Below, one piece after another: positions 36,658 through 44,120 of a DNA stretch of 64,000 bases. Both the position numbers and the translations under genes were made by a program. Where the stretch lies: positions 19,112 to 83,111 of the forward strand of contig CAZWTK010000003.1 in the NCBI GenBank assembly GCA_964636655.1, read 5' to 3'. The DNA comes from Fen-549 sp964636655. GTDB lineage: Bacteria > Actinomycetota > Thermoleophilia > Gaiellales > Gaiellaceae. Every line of letters begins with the position of its first letter. Position 1 is the stretch's first letter. The notes beneath the pieces were generated by a model. That model was not told the origin of the DNA and did no database searches. It saw nothing but the letters and a program-made list of their open reading frames with translations.

Positions 36658-36796
36658 ACGTCCCCTTGACGCCGAGCGCTTTCTCTGCTCCGCGTCTGAC
36701 GCCGAGGGGTGTTCGGATTCAATTCGGTCACGATCTCGGCACGGATGTCCCTTGACGAGCGCCTCTTCGTGTGAACTGCGTCTGACACCGGGGTGG
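36658..36796. repeat. Two degenerate direct repeats between mqnE and mqnA
   Basis: Copy 1 (about 36658-36711) and copy 2 (about 36745-36796) share GTCCC(C)TTGACG near the left end and GCGTCTGACRCCGRGGGT near the right end, with a divergent middle of similar length. The two ends are also roughly inverted to each other (CCCC-TTGACGC against CCCCGGTGTCAGACGC). They fill most of the only sizeable gap in the mqn cluster. Confidence 0.5.
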
Positions 36797-36846
36797 GGCT
36801 GCGCCGGAGGATCGATCGGGATGAGGCTGTCGCTTGCGTCATCGCT

Positions 36847-37959
36847 CTACTCCCAGCGCCGGATCTCGTTGTACAGGGTGTCGCGCTCGACCGGCACGCG
36901 GCCGGCGGCCTGGATGTAGCGCACCAGCCGGTCGACGGCCTGCTCGGTCTCGGTGATCGCCCCGGCTGCGTGGAAGACCTGCTCGCGCCCGACCGTGCCC
37001 TGGATGTCGTCGGCCCCGAACCCGAGCGCGATCTGCGACAGCGGCAGGCCCATCGCGATCCAGTAGGCCTTGACGTGGGCCACGTTGTCGAGCACGAGGC
37101 GCGAGATCGCTATCGCCTTGAGCGCGTCGGCGGCGGTGCTGGGGACGATCTCCGGGTCGAGGCGCGTATTCTCGAGATGAACGGCGAAGGGGACGAAGGC
37201 GAGGAAGCCGCCGGTCTCGTCCTGCAGCTCGCGCAGCCGGAGCAGATGGTCGACCCGCTCGGCGAGCGTCTCGACGTGGCCGTAGAGCATCGTGCAGTGG
37301 CTCGGGATGCCGAGCCCGTGTGCAACCCGGTTGACCTCGAGCCAGTTCTCCGCCGGCTCCTTGCCCGGCGCGATCAGCTTGCGCACCCGCGGCGAGAAGA
37401 TCTCGGCGCCGCCGCCGGTGAGCGAGTCGAGCCCGGCCTGCTTCAGCTCGCTCAGCACCCGCTCGTAGGAGAGCCCCGAGAGCGTGGCCATGTGGTGAAT
37501 CTCACTGGCCGAGTAACACTTGAGGTGAACGGTCGGCAGCGCGGCGTGGAGCGAGCGCACCGTCTCCAGGTACCAGTCGAAATCGACGTGCGGGCTCTCG
37601 CCGTTGACCAGATGCAATTCGTTGTAGGGCTCCTGCTCGTAGGCCCGCCCGGCCTCGGCCGTCAGCTCGGCGGGGCTGAGCGTGTAGGCGCCCTCCTGCC
37701 TCGCCGAGCGGGCAAAAGCGCAGAACCTACACTTGACGCGGCAGACGTTGGTCTGGTTGAGGGTCAGGTTGCGAACGAAGTAGACGTCGTCCCCGCCGCC
37801 GCGCAATCGCCGCGCCTGCTCGGCCAGCTCCCCGAGCGCCAGCAGGTCGGCCGACTCGTACAGGGCCAGCCCGTCGGCGCCGTCCAGGCGCTCGCCCGCT
37901 TCCAGCTTCTCGCGCACCCGCTCGAGCGCGATCGCCTCGGTTCTGGCCGTTACGCTCAT
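36847..37959 (-). CDS. mqnE: Aminofutalosine synthase
   Basis: MqnE is a radical-SAM enzyme that joins the enolpyruvyl benzoate product of MqnA to an adenosyl group, giving aminofutalosine. The 370-residue protein has the cluster motif NVCRVKCRFCAFARS, LHLVNGESPHVDFDWY, LKCYSASEIHHMA and LDSLTGGGAEIFSPRVRK. It is a paralogue of MqnC in this window (shared TMxYGHxETLAERV). ATG 37959 overlaps the prenyl synthase stop by 4 bp. Confidence 0.95.
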   Translation of the reverse strand: MSVTARTEAIALERVREKLEAGERLDGADGLALYESADLLALGELAEQARRLRGGGDDVYFVRNLTLNQTNVCRVKCRFCAFARSARQEGAYTLSPAELTAEAGRAYEQEPYNELHLVNGESPHVDFDWYLETVRSLHAALPTVHLKCYSASEIHHMATLSGLSYERVLSELKQAGLDSLTGGGAEIFSPRVRKLIAPGKEPAENWLEVNRVAHGLGIPSHCTMLYGHVETLAERVDHLLRLRELQDETGGFLAFVPFAVHLENTRLDPEIVPSTAADALKAIAISRLVLDNVAHVKAYWIAMGLPLSQIALGFGADDIQGTVGREQVFHAAGAITETEQAVDRLVRYIQAAGRVPVERDTLYNEIRRWE

Positions 37960-38888
37960 CGCCTTCGCTCCACCACCGCTTGCGCCAGTGCCTCGAGCTC
38001 GCCGCTGCGCGGGTCGCCGTTCAGGAAGTCGCAGGCCTTGCGCGCGTATGCGAGCGCGATCTCGTGCGCACGTTCGATCGCGCCGGAGCCGGCGATGCGC
38101 CCGAGGACGCCTTCGCACGAGTCTCCGGCGAGAGCCGCGCGCACCACCTCATCCCGCTCGGCGGCGAACAGCAGCGGCAGCGTCGGAATACCCTCGCGCA
38201 GGTCGGTTCCCGGGGCCTTGCCCGTCTCGCTCGCCTCGCCGTCGCAGTCCAGCACGTCGTCGACGATCTGGAAGGCGATGCCGAGTGCCAGGCCGTACTC
38301 GCCGAGTGAGCGGCCGCCGCCCGCTCCCAGCCGGCAGGCCGCCGAGAAGAGCGAGCCGGTCTTTAGCGCGCAGAGCCTCAGCTGAGCCTCGACACTGGTC
38401 TGTGGATCGAAGCGCAGCTCGCGCTGCAGGGCCTCGCCGCGCGCCAGCGCCAGCGCCGTCTCGGCCAGCGTCGCCAGGTCGCGCAGCCTGCCCTCTGCGG
38501 CCAGCTCCCTGAAGGCGAGCGCGAAGACGCGGTCGCCGCTTGCCAGCGCCACGTGCTTGCCGAACTCGTTCCAGGTGGAGGGGGCACCGCGGCGCACGGG
38601 CGCAGCGTCGAGCAGGTCGTCGTGCACCAGCGAAGCCAGGTGGATGAGCTCGACCGCCACTCCCGCAGCCACCGGCGGAGCCTGGCCGGGTGGTGAAGAG
38701 AGGAAAGCCAGCGAGGGCCGCAGGCGCTTTCCGCCGGCGCGGAGAGCCTGTCTCGCGGCCAGATCCACCGCCCCGGAGCCGCCGGCGAAGAGCTCGTCGA
38801 GCCGCCGCTCCACGGCCTCCAGATACTCCTTCAGGCCGCGGGTGTCGCGCACGACGTCGAGCGGTTCGTAGGCGCGCACGGCGCTCAT
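37956..38888 (-). CDS. Polyprenyl diphosphate synthase
   Basis: The 310-residue trans-prenyltransferase makes the side chain of menaquinone. The first Asp-rich motif is LASLVHDDLLDAAPVRRG, the second is GIAFQIVDDVLDCDG, and GGKRLRPSLAFL precedes them. The chain length cannot be read from the sequence. It overlaps both neighbours by 4 bp, between menG and mqnE, which fits a role in the same pathway. Confidence 0.92.
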   Translation of the reverse strand: MSAVRAYEPLDVVRDTRGLKEYLEAVERRLDELFAGGSGAVDLAARQALRAGGKRLRPSLAFLSSPPGQAPPVAAGVAVELIHLASLVHDDLLDAAPVRRGAPSTWNEFGKHVALASGDRVFALAFRELAAEGRLRDLATLAETALALARGEALQRELRFDPQTSVEAQLRLCALKTGSLFSAACRLGAGGGRSLGEYGLALGIAFQIVDDVLDCDGEASETGKAPGTDLREGIPTLPLLFAAERDEVVRAALAGDSCEGVLGRIAGSGAIERAHEIALAYARKACDFLNGDPRSGELEALAQAVVERRR

Positions 38889-39571
38889 GCGGCCACGCCC
38901 ACGTGCAGCGCCATGATGCCTCCAGCCAGTAGCCGGTAACGAACGTCCACGAAACCAGTTTGCGCCATCTGAGCGGCCAGCTGCTCGGGCGTTGGGAAGC
39001 GACGGACGCTGGCCGGAAGATAGGCGTAGGCCAAGCCGCCCGGAAGGAGCCTTCCGGCGAGCGGCACGAGCGTGTCGAACCAGAGGCGGAAGAAGGGCGC
39101 CAGCGGTCCGCGCGCCCTGGTGATCTCGAGGATTCCGAGCCGTCCTCCGGGTACCAGCACGCGTCTGAGCTCGCGCAGGGCGCCTTCGCGATCGGAGACG
39201 TTGCGCAGGCCGAAGCCGACCGTCGCCGCCTGGAAGGCTCCGTCGGGGAAGGGAAGCCGGCACAGATCGCCCTGAATCCATTCGATTTCACTCGACTTGC
39301 GTGCGGCCAGCTCGAGCATCCGCTCGGAGAAGTCGACGCCGACGACGCGGGCTGCGCGCGCTCGCCGGGCGGCCAGGGCCAGGTCGCCCGTTCCGCAGGC
39401 TGCATCGAGCACCGAGTCGCCCGGGCGAACCACTCGTCGGGCGGTCGCATCGCGCCAGCGCCGATCGAGTCCGGCCGTCATCAGCGCGTTCATCCGGTCG
39501 TACAGCGGTGCGATCGAATCGAACATCGTCCGCACCGCTTCGGGCTCGAGGCTGCCGCTGGCGGCGCTCAA
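38885..39571 (-). CDS. menG: Demethylmenaquinone methyltransferase
   Basis: MenG/UbiE methylates demethylmenaquinone with SAM in the last step. The 228-residue protein has VRTMFDSIAPLYDRMN, SVLDAACGTGDLALAARRA (SAM loop), WIQGDLCRLPFPDGAFQA and VGFGLRNVSDREGALREL. I place the start at TTG 39571, which overlaps the ubiX stop (TTGA) and follows GGAGGAAGAGAG. The in-frame upstream sequence is antisense-like and not part of the gene. Confidence 0.93.
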   Translation of the reverse strand: MSAASGSLEPEAVRTMFDSIAPLYDRMNALMTAGLDRRWRDATARRVVRPGDSVLDAACGTGDLALAARRARAARVVGVDFSERMLELAARKSSEIEWIQGDLCRLPFPDGAFQAATVGFGLRNVSDREGALRELRRVLVPGGRLGILEITRARGPLAPFFRLWFDTLVPLAGRLLPGGLAYAYLPASVRRFPTPEQLAAQMAQTGFVDVRYRLLAGGIMALHVGVAA

Positions 39572-40161
39572 CTCTCTTCCTCCCCCCAGCGGGCTCCCAG
39601 CTCGTGCTCCAGGCCGAGCTGGTCGAGCACGCGCGCAATAACGCTGTCGACGAGGTCCTGTACCGATTCGGCGCGGCCGTAGAAGGAGGGAGCGGCAAAG
39701 AGGACGGTCGCACCGGCGCGGCGCAGCTTCAAGAGCGTCTCCAGTTGAATCGCGGAAAGCGGTGTCTCGCGCGGTACCAGCACGAGCTTTCGCTCTTCCT
39801 TGAGCGCCACCGCGGCGGCGCGGTGAATCAGGTTCGAGCCGGCTCCGGCCGCGATCTGGCCGGCGCTGGACATCGAGCAGGGGCAGACGACGAAGGCCTC
39901 CACGCGCGCCGAGCCGCTGGCGAAGGGGGCGCCGAAATCGTCGGGCTCGAATACCTGCACGCCTTCGAGTGGCGCCAGCAATCGCTGGAGCGTTTCGGCA
40001 CGGGGCAGTCGCTGGTTTCCGAACAGCTCGGCGGCGAGCACCTGCACTCCCGCATCCGAGGCGCACAGGCCAACCTCGCACTCTCGCGCGACGAACAGCT
40101 CGAGCAACCTCGACGCGTACGCCGCACCCGAAGCACCCGTTATGCCGACAAAGACTTTCAC
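39568..40161 (-). CDS. ubiX: UbiX-family flavin prenyltransferase
   Basis: UbiX makes prenylated FMN from FMN and dimethylallyl phosphate for UbiD enzymes. The 197-residue protein has the flavin loop VGITGASGAAYASRLLEL, VVCPCSMSSAGQIAAGAGSNLIHRAA and LVLVPRETPLSAIQLE. In the futalosine pathway the UbiX/UbiD homologues are called MqnM/MqnL and decarboxylate the naphthoate after prenylation. GTG start at 40161 follows GAGGT. Confidence 0.93.
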   Translation of the reverse strand: MKVFVGITGASGAAYASRLLELFVARECEVGLCASDAGVQVLAAELFGNQRLPRAETLQRLLAPLEGVQVFEPDDFGAPFASGSARVEAFVVCPCSMSSAGQIAAGAGSNLIHRAAAVALKEERKLVLVPRETPLSAIQLETLLKLRRAGATVLFAAPSFYGRAESVQDLVDSVIARVLDQLGLEHELGARWGEEES

Positions 40162-40279
40162 CGATACCTCGAGTGGAGATTGACGCGGCGGGCTATCACC
40201 GCTGGGACTTCGATCCGATCTTCTTGCTCGAAAGAAAAGAGATTCTCTGCAGAGGGTGCCGCTTTCCTACGCATCCGTC

Positions 40280-40312
40280 CAGTCCGTCGAGCTCGTTCCA
40301 ATCGACGGACTG
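40280..40312. terminator. Perfect 11-bp stem-loop between ubiD and ubiX
   Basis: CAGTCCGTCGA (40280-40290), an 11-nt loop, TCGACGGACTG (40302-40312). It lies in the 195-bp gap between the ubiD stop and the ubiX start. There is no U-run, so it may be an attenuator or an mRNA stabiliser rather than a full terminator. The rest of this gap shows nothing further that I can support. Confidence 0.5.
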
Positions 40313-40356
40313 CGGCCGGGCGGCGTAGTGCTTGATTCGAAACGAGCCCTACCAGG

Positions 40357-41802
40357 TTAGAGATCGATGCCGTACTCATGCCAGCGCCGCTCGACGAGCC
40401 GCTTGACCTCGGCGCTCATCTCGATCTCCTGCGGCCATTCCCGGGCTCCTTCCTCGGCGCTCTTGCTCGTCGCGTCTATGCCCATCTTCCCGCCGAAGCA
40501 CTCCCGCGTAGCGGAGTGGTCGAGCTGGTCGAGCGGCCCCTCGCCGATCCAGACGTCGCGCTTCGGGTCGACGTTGGCGCAGACGTGGAAGAAGACGTCC
40601 TCGTAGTCGTGCGGGTCGACGTGCTCGTCGACGACGACGACGGCCTTGCTCAGGCTGAGCATGCCCAGGCCCCAGACCGCGCTCGCCACCTTGCGTGCCT
40701 GGTTGGGGTAGCTCTTGCGGATCGAGACGAGGACGCAGTTGTGGAAGGCCCCGGCGACCGGTAGGTCGAGATCGACGATCTCGGGCACGGCGCTTCTGAT
40801 CGCGGGCAGGAACAGGCGCTCGGTCAGCTTGCCCAGCCAGGCGTCCTCGGCGGGGGGCTTGCCGACGACGATCGAGGGGTAGATCGCGTCCTCGCGCATG
40901 GTCATGGCGGTTAGGTGGAAGAGCGGGAAGGGGCCCGCGGGCGAGTAGAAGCCGGTGTGGTCGCCGAACGGCCCTTCGGTTCCGACCTCACCACGTTCAA
41001 CGTACCCCTCGAGCACGATCTCGGCCTGCGCCGGCACGTCTATCTGAACGGTCTTGGCCGGAACGAGCTCGACCGGGCGGCCGCGCAGGAGGCCCGCCAG
41101 CATCAGCTCGTCGAGTCCGCGCGGCAGCGGCGCCGTGGCGGCGTAGGTGGTGATCGGGTCGAGCCCGATCGCAACCGCCACCTCCAGCCTGTTACCCATC
41201 TCGCGCCAGCTGGCCGCCGCGTCCTTGTGCACCTGCCAGTGCAAGAAGGTCGTGCGCTCGTCGACGACCTGCATCCGGTACATGCCGACGTTGCGGGCCT
41301 TGGTCTCGGGATCGAGCGTGATCACCGCTGGCAGCGTGATGAAGGGCGCGGGGTCGTCCGGCCAGCAGCGCTGAACCGGTAAGAGGCCGAGGTCGACCTC
41401 GTCGCCGGTGAGCACGATCTCCTGGCAGGCGCCGCGGCGCACCCTGCGCGGCTCGGCGCTCGCCGCCGCCGACTTCAGCTCCAGCGCCTTGCGCAGCTTG
41501 GCGCGGGCGCCATGAGGCAGCGCGAGCTCCATCAGCGAGGCGAGCTTGCCCGCCGCTTCGTCCATCTCCTCGACGCCGAGCGCGATGCACATCCGCCGCT
41601 CGCTGCCGAACTGGTTGATCAGAAGAGGAAGCTTCGAGTCCTTCGGGTGCTCGAACAGGAGCGCGGGTCCACCGGCCTTTACGGTCCTGTCGGCGATCTC
41701 GGTGATCTCCAGCTCGGGGTCGACCTCGGCGGTGACGCGCGTCAGCTCGCCCTCGCGTTCGAGCAGGGCGATCCAGTCACGCAAATCGAGCGGCGGCGCC
41801 AC
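40357..41802 (-). CDS. ubiD: UbiD-family decarboxylase
   Basis: The 481-residue prenyl-FMN-dependent decarboxylase begins LDLRDWIALLEREGELTRV. It includes EVAVAIGLDPITTYAATAPLP, LVPAKTVQIDVPAQAEIVLEG, GPFGDHTGFYSPAGPFPLFH and GMLSLSKAVVVVDEHVDPHDY (each quoted in part from the family core). It probably acts as MqnL on the prenylated futalosine-pathway intermediate. GTG 41802 is the only start close to the conserved N-terminus. The open frame upstream runs through the tandem repeats and the N gap and is not coding. Confidence 0.92.
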   Translation of the reverse strand: MAPPLDLRDWIALLEREGELTRVTAEVDPELEITEIADRTVKAGGPALLFEHPKDSKLPLLINQFGSERRMCIALGVEEMDEAAGKLASLMELALPHGARAKLRKALELKSAAASAEPRRVRRGACQEIVLTGDEVDLGLLPVQRCWPDDPAPFITLPAVITLDPETKARNVGMYRMQVVDERTTFLHWQVHKDAAASWREMGNRLEVAVAIGLDPITTYAATAPLPRGLDELMLAGLLRGRPVELVPAKTVQIDVPAQAEIVLEGYVERGEVGTEGPFGDHTGFYSPAGPFPLFHLTAMTMREDAIYPSIVVGKPPAEDAWLGKLTERLFLPAIRSAVPEIVDLDLPVAGAFHNCVLVSIRKSYPNQARKVASAVWGLGMLSLSKAVVVVDEHVDPHDYEDVFFHVCANVDPKRDVWIGEGPLDQLDHSATRECFGGKMGIDATSKSAEEGAREWPQEIEMSAEVKRLVERRWHEYGIDL

Positions 41803-41811
41803 GCCCCCAGT

Positions 41812-42310
41812 CTCGCACACTCGGTCGGCGGCTCGATCCGGCCGGGCGCGGCCGGCCTCCCCGAACCGCCTGACGCCGCCGGCGGCACGATCCTCTCCGA
41901 GCCCGTGTGTCCACACTGTGCTCTCCGGGCTCGAACCGCCGCCGGCGCCCCGAGCGCACGAGACGGCAGCCTTCGGCGATCGAGCGATGCCTCGCACACT
42001 CGGTCGGCGGCTCGATCCGGCCGGGCGCGGCCGGCCTCCCCGAACNNNNNNNNNNNNNNNNNNNNNNNNNNNNNNNNNNNNNNNNNNNNNNNNNNNNNNN
42101 NNNNNNNNNNNNNNNNNNNNNNNNNNNNNNNNNNNNNNNNNNNNNCTCGCACACTCGGTCGGCGGCTCGATCCGGCCGGGCGCGGCCGGCCTCCCCGAAC
42201 CGCCTGACGCCGCCGGCGGCACGATCCTCTCCGAGCCCGTGTGTCCACACTGTGCTCTCCGGGCTCGAACCGCCGCCGGCGCCCCGAGCGCACGAGACGG
42301 CAGCCTTCGG
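41812..42310. repeat. Tandem repeat array, unit 179 bp, at least three copies
   Basis: Copy 1 starts at 41812, copy 2 at 41991 (period 179 bp) and copy 3 at 42146 after the assembly gap. The shared part is 165 bp, beginning CTCGCACACTCGGTCGGC and ending CGGCAGCCTTCGG; a 14-bp joint (41977-41990) separates copies 1 and 2. Copy 2 is cut by the gap after 55 bp. The unit is very GC-rich with internal palindromes such as CCGGCCGGGCGCGGCCGG. The period is not a multiple of three, so the array is not coding. It begins 10 bp upstream of the ubiD start. Confidence 0.9.
42046..42145. other. Assembly gap of exactly 100 N
   Basis: One hundred N lie inside the tandem repeat. The length is the conventional placeholder for an unknown gap; the real number of repeat copies is unknown. 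Confidence 1.
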
Positions 42311-42344
42311 TGTCCACCGGTCTCGTGAAGCGATGCGATCGAAG

Positions 42345-42379
42345 CTCCGGGAGCCCGCGCGATCGGCGGGCTCCCGGAG
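42345..42379 (-). terminator. Perfect 14-bp stem-loop after the secreted membrane protein gene
   Basis: CTCCGGGAGCCCGC (42345-42358), loop GCGATCG, GCGGGCTCCCGGAG (42366-42379). It lies 20 bp downstream of the stop of the minus-strand gene ending at 42400. No U-run, but the stem is long and perfect. Confidence 0.7.
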
Positions 42380-42399
42380 ACGATCTGCAAAGAGCGGGG

Positions 42400-43125
42400 C
42401 TAGTCGAGAATCTCGACCGAGCCGCCGATGAGCTTCCCGATCACGACAAGCCCGACTCCAAAAAGTCCGCCTATTCCGAGAGTCGAGAGCGCGGCGCCCA
42501 GAGTCGGGTACATGGCCGAGTACCCCTGTAGCAACAGGGCCAGGCCGAGCCCGGCGATGAGGCCGAACACGGCTCCGAACAACGTCCGTCCAAACCCGAG
42601 CGCGCCGGCACGCATGGTGAGCGCGACCGCGGCGCCTATGCCACCGAGACCCGCCAGGGCAGCCACCAGCCCGACGATACCGGCAACCGTCGTGAGCGGG
42701 TTGCCCTTTACCTTCACCAGCGCCGAGCCGCTACAAGAGACGCCGCCCGAGCTGGAGCCGATCACCTTGTACAGGCCGACGCCGTACTTGGCGTAGTCCT
42801 TGACATTGACATCGCTCGACCACGAATTGCCGTGCGACGGCTTGTCGCGGACGGTCCAGCGGGTGCCGGCGAACTCGATCTGGATCTTGAGATGCGAGAT
42901 CTCGCTACCGGCGCTCATCGTTACCGGAACGACCGCGTCATTCTCGACAGTGATCGGGCTGCTGAAGGCGCCGGTCCCGCGCCCTTTGACGTTCTGGCCA
43001 TCGATGGTCGCGTTGCACGGGCCGTTGATATCCGCAGCAGCGGAGGGGACTACGATCGCGGCGATTGTGAGCACGGTTATCGCCGCGATCGGGATTCGCA
43101 GAGCGTGAGACAGGGTCACGACCAA
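42400..43125 (-). CDS. Secreted/membrane protein of unknown function
   Basis: The 241-residue protein has a signal peptide (IPIAAITVLTIAAIVVPSAAA), a beta-rich extracytoplasmic domain with two Cys (GPCNATIDG and GVSCSGSALV, likely a disulfide), and three C-terminal membrane segments from about residue 147 (VAGIVGLVAALAGLGGIG; LFGAVFGLIAGLGLALLL; GIGGLFGVGLVVIGKLIGG). I do not recognise the family. It is flanked by the tandem array on one side and the composite repeat on the other, and is transcribed alone. Confidence 0.75.
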   Translation of the reverse strand: MVVTLSHALRIPIAAITVLTIAAIVVPSAAADINGPCNATIDGQNVKGRGTGAFSSPITVENDAVVPVTMSAGSEISHLKIQIEFAGTRWTVRDKPSHGNSWSSDVNVKDYAKYGVGLYKVIGSSSGGVSCSGSALVKVKGNPLTTVAGIVGLVAALAGLGGIGAAVALTMRAGALGFGRTLFGAVFGLIAGLGLALLLQGYSAMYPTLGAALSTLGIGGLFGVGLVVIGKLIGGSVEILD

Positions 43126-43195
43126 CCACCTCCGGGGAGTTGAGTTGTGGCGATTGTAACGTCGAAAATCTGCGATTTCCGACGTAGGGAGAAAG

Positions 43196-43232
43196 AGCTG
43201 CCGAGCCCGCCTTCGACGGGAGCTCGGCAGCT
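43196..43232. terminator. Stem-loop upstream of the secreted membrane protein gene
   Basis: AGCTGCCGAG (43196-43205) pairs with CTCGGCAGCT (43223-43232); CCCG and CGGG extend the stem across a 2-nt bulge. It could end transcription coming from the minus-strand ABC operon. It is followed by CTGCTCCTA, a sequence that recurs before the second copy of the neighbouring repeat. Confidence 0.5.
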
Positions 43233-43251
43233 GCTCCTACATGCTAGGTGC

Positions 43252-43499
43252 GTTGACCGGGATTGTGGTCAGTGTTCGGGGTGGAACAGCCGGGGGATGG
43301 CGTTTAGTGAGCCGCGCCGTGTCCGCGAAAAGTCGGCCGGCTGCGCCGGCTGTGACTTTCCGCGGTATGGGGGAGGTGCACGAGTCGGCACGCCTTCGGC
43401 GCGGGTGACTCGTCTGCTCCTAGTGGGCGTGCTCGGTTGACCGGGATTGTGGTCAGTGTTCGGGGTGGAACAGCCGGGGGATGGCGTTTAGTGAGCCGC
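43252..43499. repeat. Composite hairpin repeat, locus 1
   Basis: Two identical 64-bp direct repeats (43252-43315 and 43436-43499, starting GTTGACCGGGATTGTGG and ending GTTTAGTGAGCCGC) flank two stem-loops. Stem-loop 1 (43323-43365) has arms CCGCGAAAAGTC and GACTTTCCGCGG around GCCGGC-TGC-GCCGGC. Stem-loop 2 (43380-43413) has arms ACGAGTC and GACTCGT around GGCACGCC-TTC-GGCGCG. All parts recur at 59926-60222. This fills the 453-bp region between the genes at 42400-43125 and 43579-44118; I see no gene in it. Confidence 0.85.
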
Positions 43500-43578
43500 A
43501 GCCGCGCATGTCGGCTGCGACGGCGGAGCGAGAATCCGCTCTCTTCGAGATCGATCCTCGCGAGATGAGCAGAGGAGC

Positions 43579-44118
43579 TCAAGGAAAGAGGCGCCGGTGA
43601 ACTGCGAGAGCTCGCTCGATCGGCCCGGCGCCGGCGGCCTCGCGGGCCATGCGCAGGAGCGACCGCTCGTCGCCGGAGTCGAGCAGCGCGCTCGCCGCAT
43701 CGCTCAGTCCGCCCCGTCCGAGCCGCGCGACGGCGGCCGCCCAGAGGGCGCCATCACCGGGTTTTCGCTCGGCCTGCAGGCGCGCGCACAGCTCGAGCAG
43801 CGCGGCCAGGTCGGCCACCACGGCCACGCTTCCCGACTCGCTCACGTGCACGAGACCGTGGGCGTAGAGGCGGTCACCGAGGAGTAGCGCCAGATTCGGA
43901 TCGCCCGGAGAGAAGAGGCGCGACGAGCCGTAGTGGACGAGATAGCCCTCGTAGATCGTTTCGATTCCCAGCGCCAGCTCGGGCGCGGCCAGGGGCGAGA
44001 AGGCGAGCTGCTCGCGGCGCTCGGGCTCCGGCAGCAGCAGCTCGGCCCAGAGCGCGCTCTCGCTCGCGCCCTCGTCGACCAGGCGCCGCCAGAGCTCGCT
44101 GTCGGGCAAGGCGTCCAT
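43579..44118 (-). CDS. Hypothetical protein downstream of the ABC-2 exporter
   Basis: A 179-residue, Leu/Ala-rich, largely helical soluble protein (ELWRRLVDEGASESALWAEL, VAVVADLAALLELCARLQAE). It has no signal peptide or membrane segment. ATG 44118 lies 2 bp after the permease stop, so it is the last gene of the ABC operon. I do not recognise the family. The frame continues upstream into the permease gene, but that part is a shadow. Confidence 0.65.
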   Translation of the reverse strand: MDALPDSELWRRLVDEGASESALWAELLLPEPERREQLAFSPLAAPELALGIETIYEGYLVHYGSSRLFSPGDPNLALLLGDRLYAHGLVHVSESGSVAVVADLAALLELCARLQAERKPGDGALWAAAVARLGRGGLSDAASALLDSGDERSLLRMAREAAGAGPIERALAVHRRLFP

Positions 44119-44120
44119 CG

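Noticed and set aside
40158..40379. 73-codon minus-strand ORF between ubiD and ubiX that ends as GTGA on the ubiX start
   Set aside because: It overlaps the ubiD end by 23 bp, has no recognisable domain, and its middle is made of the 11-bp stem-loop. The GTGA overlap can arise by chance, and ubiX has its own GAGGT site. I kept the spacer as non-coding.
41930..41960. A tRNA T-arm-like string (GGTTCGAGCCC on the minus strand) inside each tandem unit
   Set aside because: The five bases on either side of the loop do not pair, and no acceptor or anticodon stem can be built around it.
42046..42145. The 100 N as a true 100-bp deletion or masked region
   Set aside because: The spacing of copies 2 and 3 (155 bp) does not fit the 179-bp period, so the N run is a placeholder of arbitrary length.
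41812..42310. The 179-bp tandem array as a CRISPR or as a repetitive protein gene
   Set aside because: Units are adjacent without unique spacers, and the period is not a multiple of three, so neither a CRISPR nor a continuous coding repeat fits.
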